This document shows positions 63,273 to 64,000 of a DNA stretch of 64,000 nt, piece by piece. The translations under genes were made by a program, and so were the position numbers. Under the pieces are notes generated by a model. The model made no database searches. It saw only the letters and a list, made by a program, of their open reading frames with translations, and was not told where the DNA came from. Source of the DNA: Propionimicrobium sp963511305 (GTDB lineage: Bacteria; Actinomycetota; Actinomycetes; Propionibacteriales; Propionibacteriaceae). Every line of letters starts with the position of its first letter. The first letter of the stretch is position 1. The DNA lies in contig CAUPIJ010000007.1 of NCBI GenBank assembly GCA_963511305.1, forward strand, positions 1 to 64,000, read 5' to 3'.

Positions 63273-64000
63273 TCAATTGCTCTTGTGCTCTGCGCAAAAC
63301 TCGCGAGCCTCAGCCAACTGGTCAGGGGTGTTTAGGTCGAAGCGCTCGACCTTCATATTGCGTTTCGCGATGCCCGTCAGGGTTTTCGCCGGGGTCAGCT
63401 CCAGAAGGCCGGTGACGCCCAGCTCGCTCATCTTGGCCATGCAAAGATCCCAGCGCACCGGCGTGGTCACCTGGCCGACCAGTCGATCCAGGTAGTCCTG
63501 GCCGTCGGTCACGACCGCACCATCGCGGTTGCTGAGCAGCAGCACCGAGGGCTTGGCCGGAGTGATGGTTTTCGCGACGCTCGCCAGCCTGGAGACCGCG
63601 CTGGCCATGAAATCTGTATGGAATGCGCCCGCCACCTTCAGCGGCACGACCCTGGTGCGGGCGGGCGGGTTCTCCTGCAATTCTTTGAGGGCGTCTAACG
63701 ACCCGGCGGCGACGATCTGGCCTTTGCCGTTGTGGTTGGCCGGGGTCAGTCCGAGCTCCTTGATCCGGGCAAGTACCTCGTCCTCCTTGCCGGCCAGCAC
63801 GGCCGACATGCCGGAAGGTGTGGCCGCCGCGGCTTCGGCCATCGCGCGCCCGCGCTCTGCTACGAACCTGATTGCGTCGGCCCTGCTCAACGCGCCAGCG
63901 ATACCAGCCGCGGCGATCTCTCCGACGCTGTGGCCGGCGGTGATGTCTGGGGTCACGCCCAGCTCGCTGGCGACCAGCAGGGCTGCGGCGACCAGCAGTG
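63273..64000 (-). CDS. fabD: Malonyl-CoA--ACP transacylase, cut by window end
   Basis: Partial gene: the frame stays open to base 64000, so the N-terminus lies outside. GHSVGEIAAA has the catalytic Ser. The FH in GAFHTDFMASA is the second active-site His region. C-terminus and stop are inside. First in the visible order fabD-fabH-acpP-fabF, ten bases before fabH. Confidence 0.94.
   Translation of the reverse strand, partial: LLVAAALLVASELGVTPDITAGHSVGEIAAAGIAGALSRADAIRFVAERGRAMAEAAAATPSGMSAVLAGKEDEVLARIKELGLTPANHNGKGQIVAAGSLDALKELQENPPARTRVVPLKVAGAFHTDFMASAVSRLASVAKTITPAKPSVLLLSNRDGAVVTDGQDYLDRLVGQVTTPVRWDLCMAKMSELGVTGLLELTPAKTLTGIAKRNMKVERFDLNTPDQLAEAREFCAEHKSN

Overview
The window is high-GC bacterial chromosome from an actinobacterium. 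The evidence is the actinomycete-type SOS box (CGAAC-N4-GTTCG), actinobacteria-restricted families (DUF3152, DUF3046, DUF3145, an NdgR-type IclR regulator), and the familiar ftsK / rimO-pgsA-cinA / recA-recX / miaB-miaA-hflX / lexA-nrdR-nrdJ order. RNase Y, a class II B12-dependent ribonucleotide reductase and a phosphoketolase fit an Actinomycetaceae-like or related lineage, but the genus cannot be fixed from the sequence alone. Many start codons lie 6-8 nt after a TANNNT box and have no Shine-Dalgarno, so leaderless mRNAs look common.

Layout. 1-6.9 kb: lipoprotein metalloprotease-like gene, then branched-chain amino acid genes (leuB, ilvE, cimA) with an FAH-family hydrolase and a CPBP membrane protease. 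6.9-8.3 kb: tRNA-Gln and tRNA-Glu followed by a small, partly AT-rich accessory patch (orphan RHH antitoxin, small secreted protein, hypothetical). 8.35-14.1 kb: ndgR divergent from leuCD across a shared operator, then plsC-like, ddl and thiL. 14.1-16.6 kb: ftsK. 16.65-20.65 kb: an AT-rich island with a broken small secreted protein gene, a lipoprotein, a peptidoglycan-binding membrane fusion protein, and a MacB-type ATPase and permease. 20.7-37.6 kb: the conserved core block from rimO to nrdJ, carrying three LexA boxes and a tandem NrdR-box pair. 37.6-44.4 kb: DksA/TraR-like zinc protein, a polar amino acid ABC transporter, an auxin-efflux-type permease and phosphoketolase. 44.6-49.5 kb: thrB (frameshifted) and hrpA. 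49.55-52.2 kb: a second accessory patch with an ABC-2 exporter and small orphan reading frames, ending at a CAT-anticodon tRNA. 52.3-58.2 kb: hypothetical membrane protein, moxR-DUF58-vWA-vWA operon and yggS. 58.1-64 kb: S9 peptidase, DUF3145 and the fatty-acid synthesis operon fabD-fabH-acpP-fabF on the minus strand, with fabD cut by the window end.

Functionally, cimA, leuCD and leuB can make 2-oxobutyrate by the citramalate route and also serve leucine synthesis, with ilvE as final transaminase and NdgR as the likely controller. LexA, RecA, RecX and a small LexA-boxed membrane protein form an SOS module. NrdR probably controls itself and nrdJ. The moxR-DUF58-vWA genes form a Bat-like operon.

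The most interesting regions are the two accessory transporter islands. One is the AT-rich secreted-protein, lipoprotein and PG-anchored MacB-type exporter set. The other is an ABC-2 exporter whose ATPase has Gln in place of the switch His. Several genes (recX, thrB and the island's small secreted gene) carry apparent single-base lesions. These may be real decay or base-calling errors.
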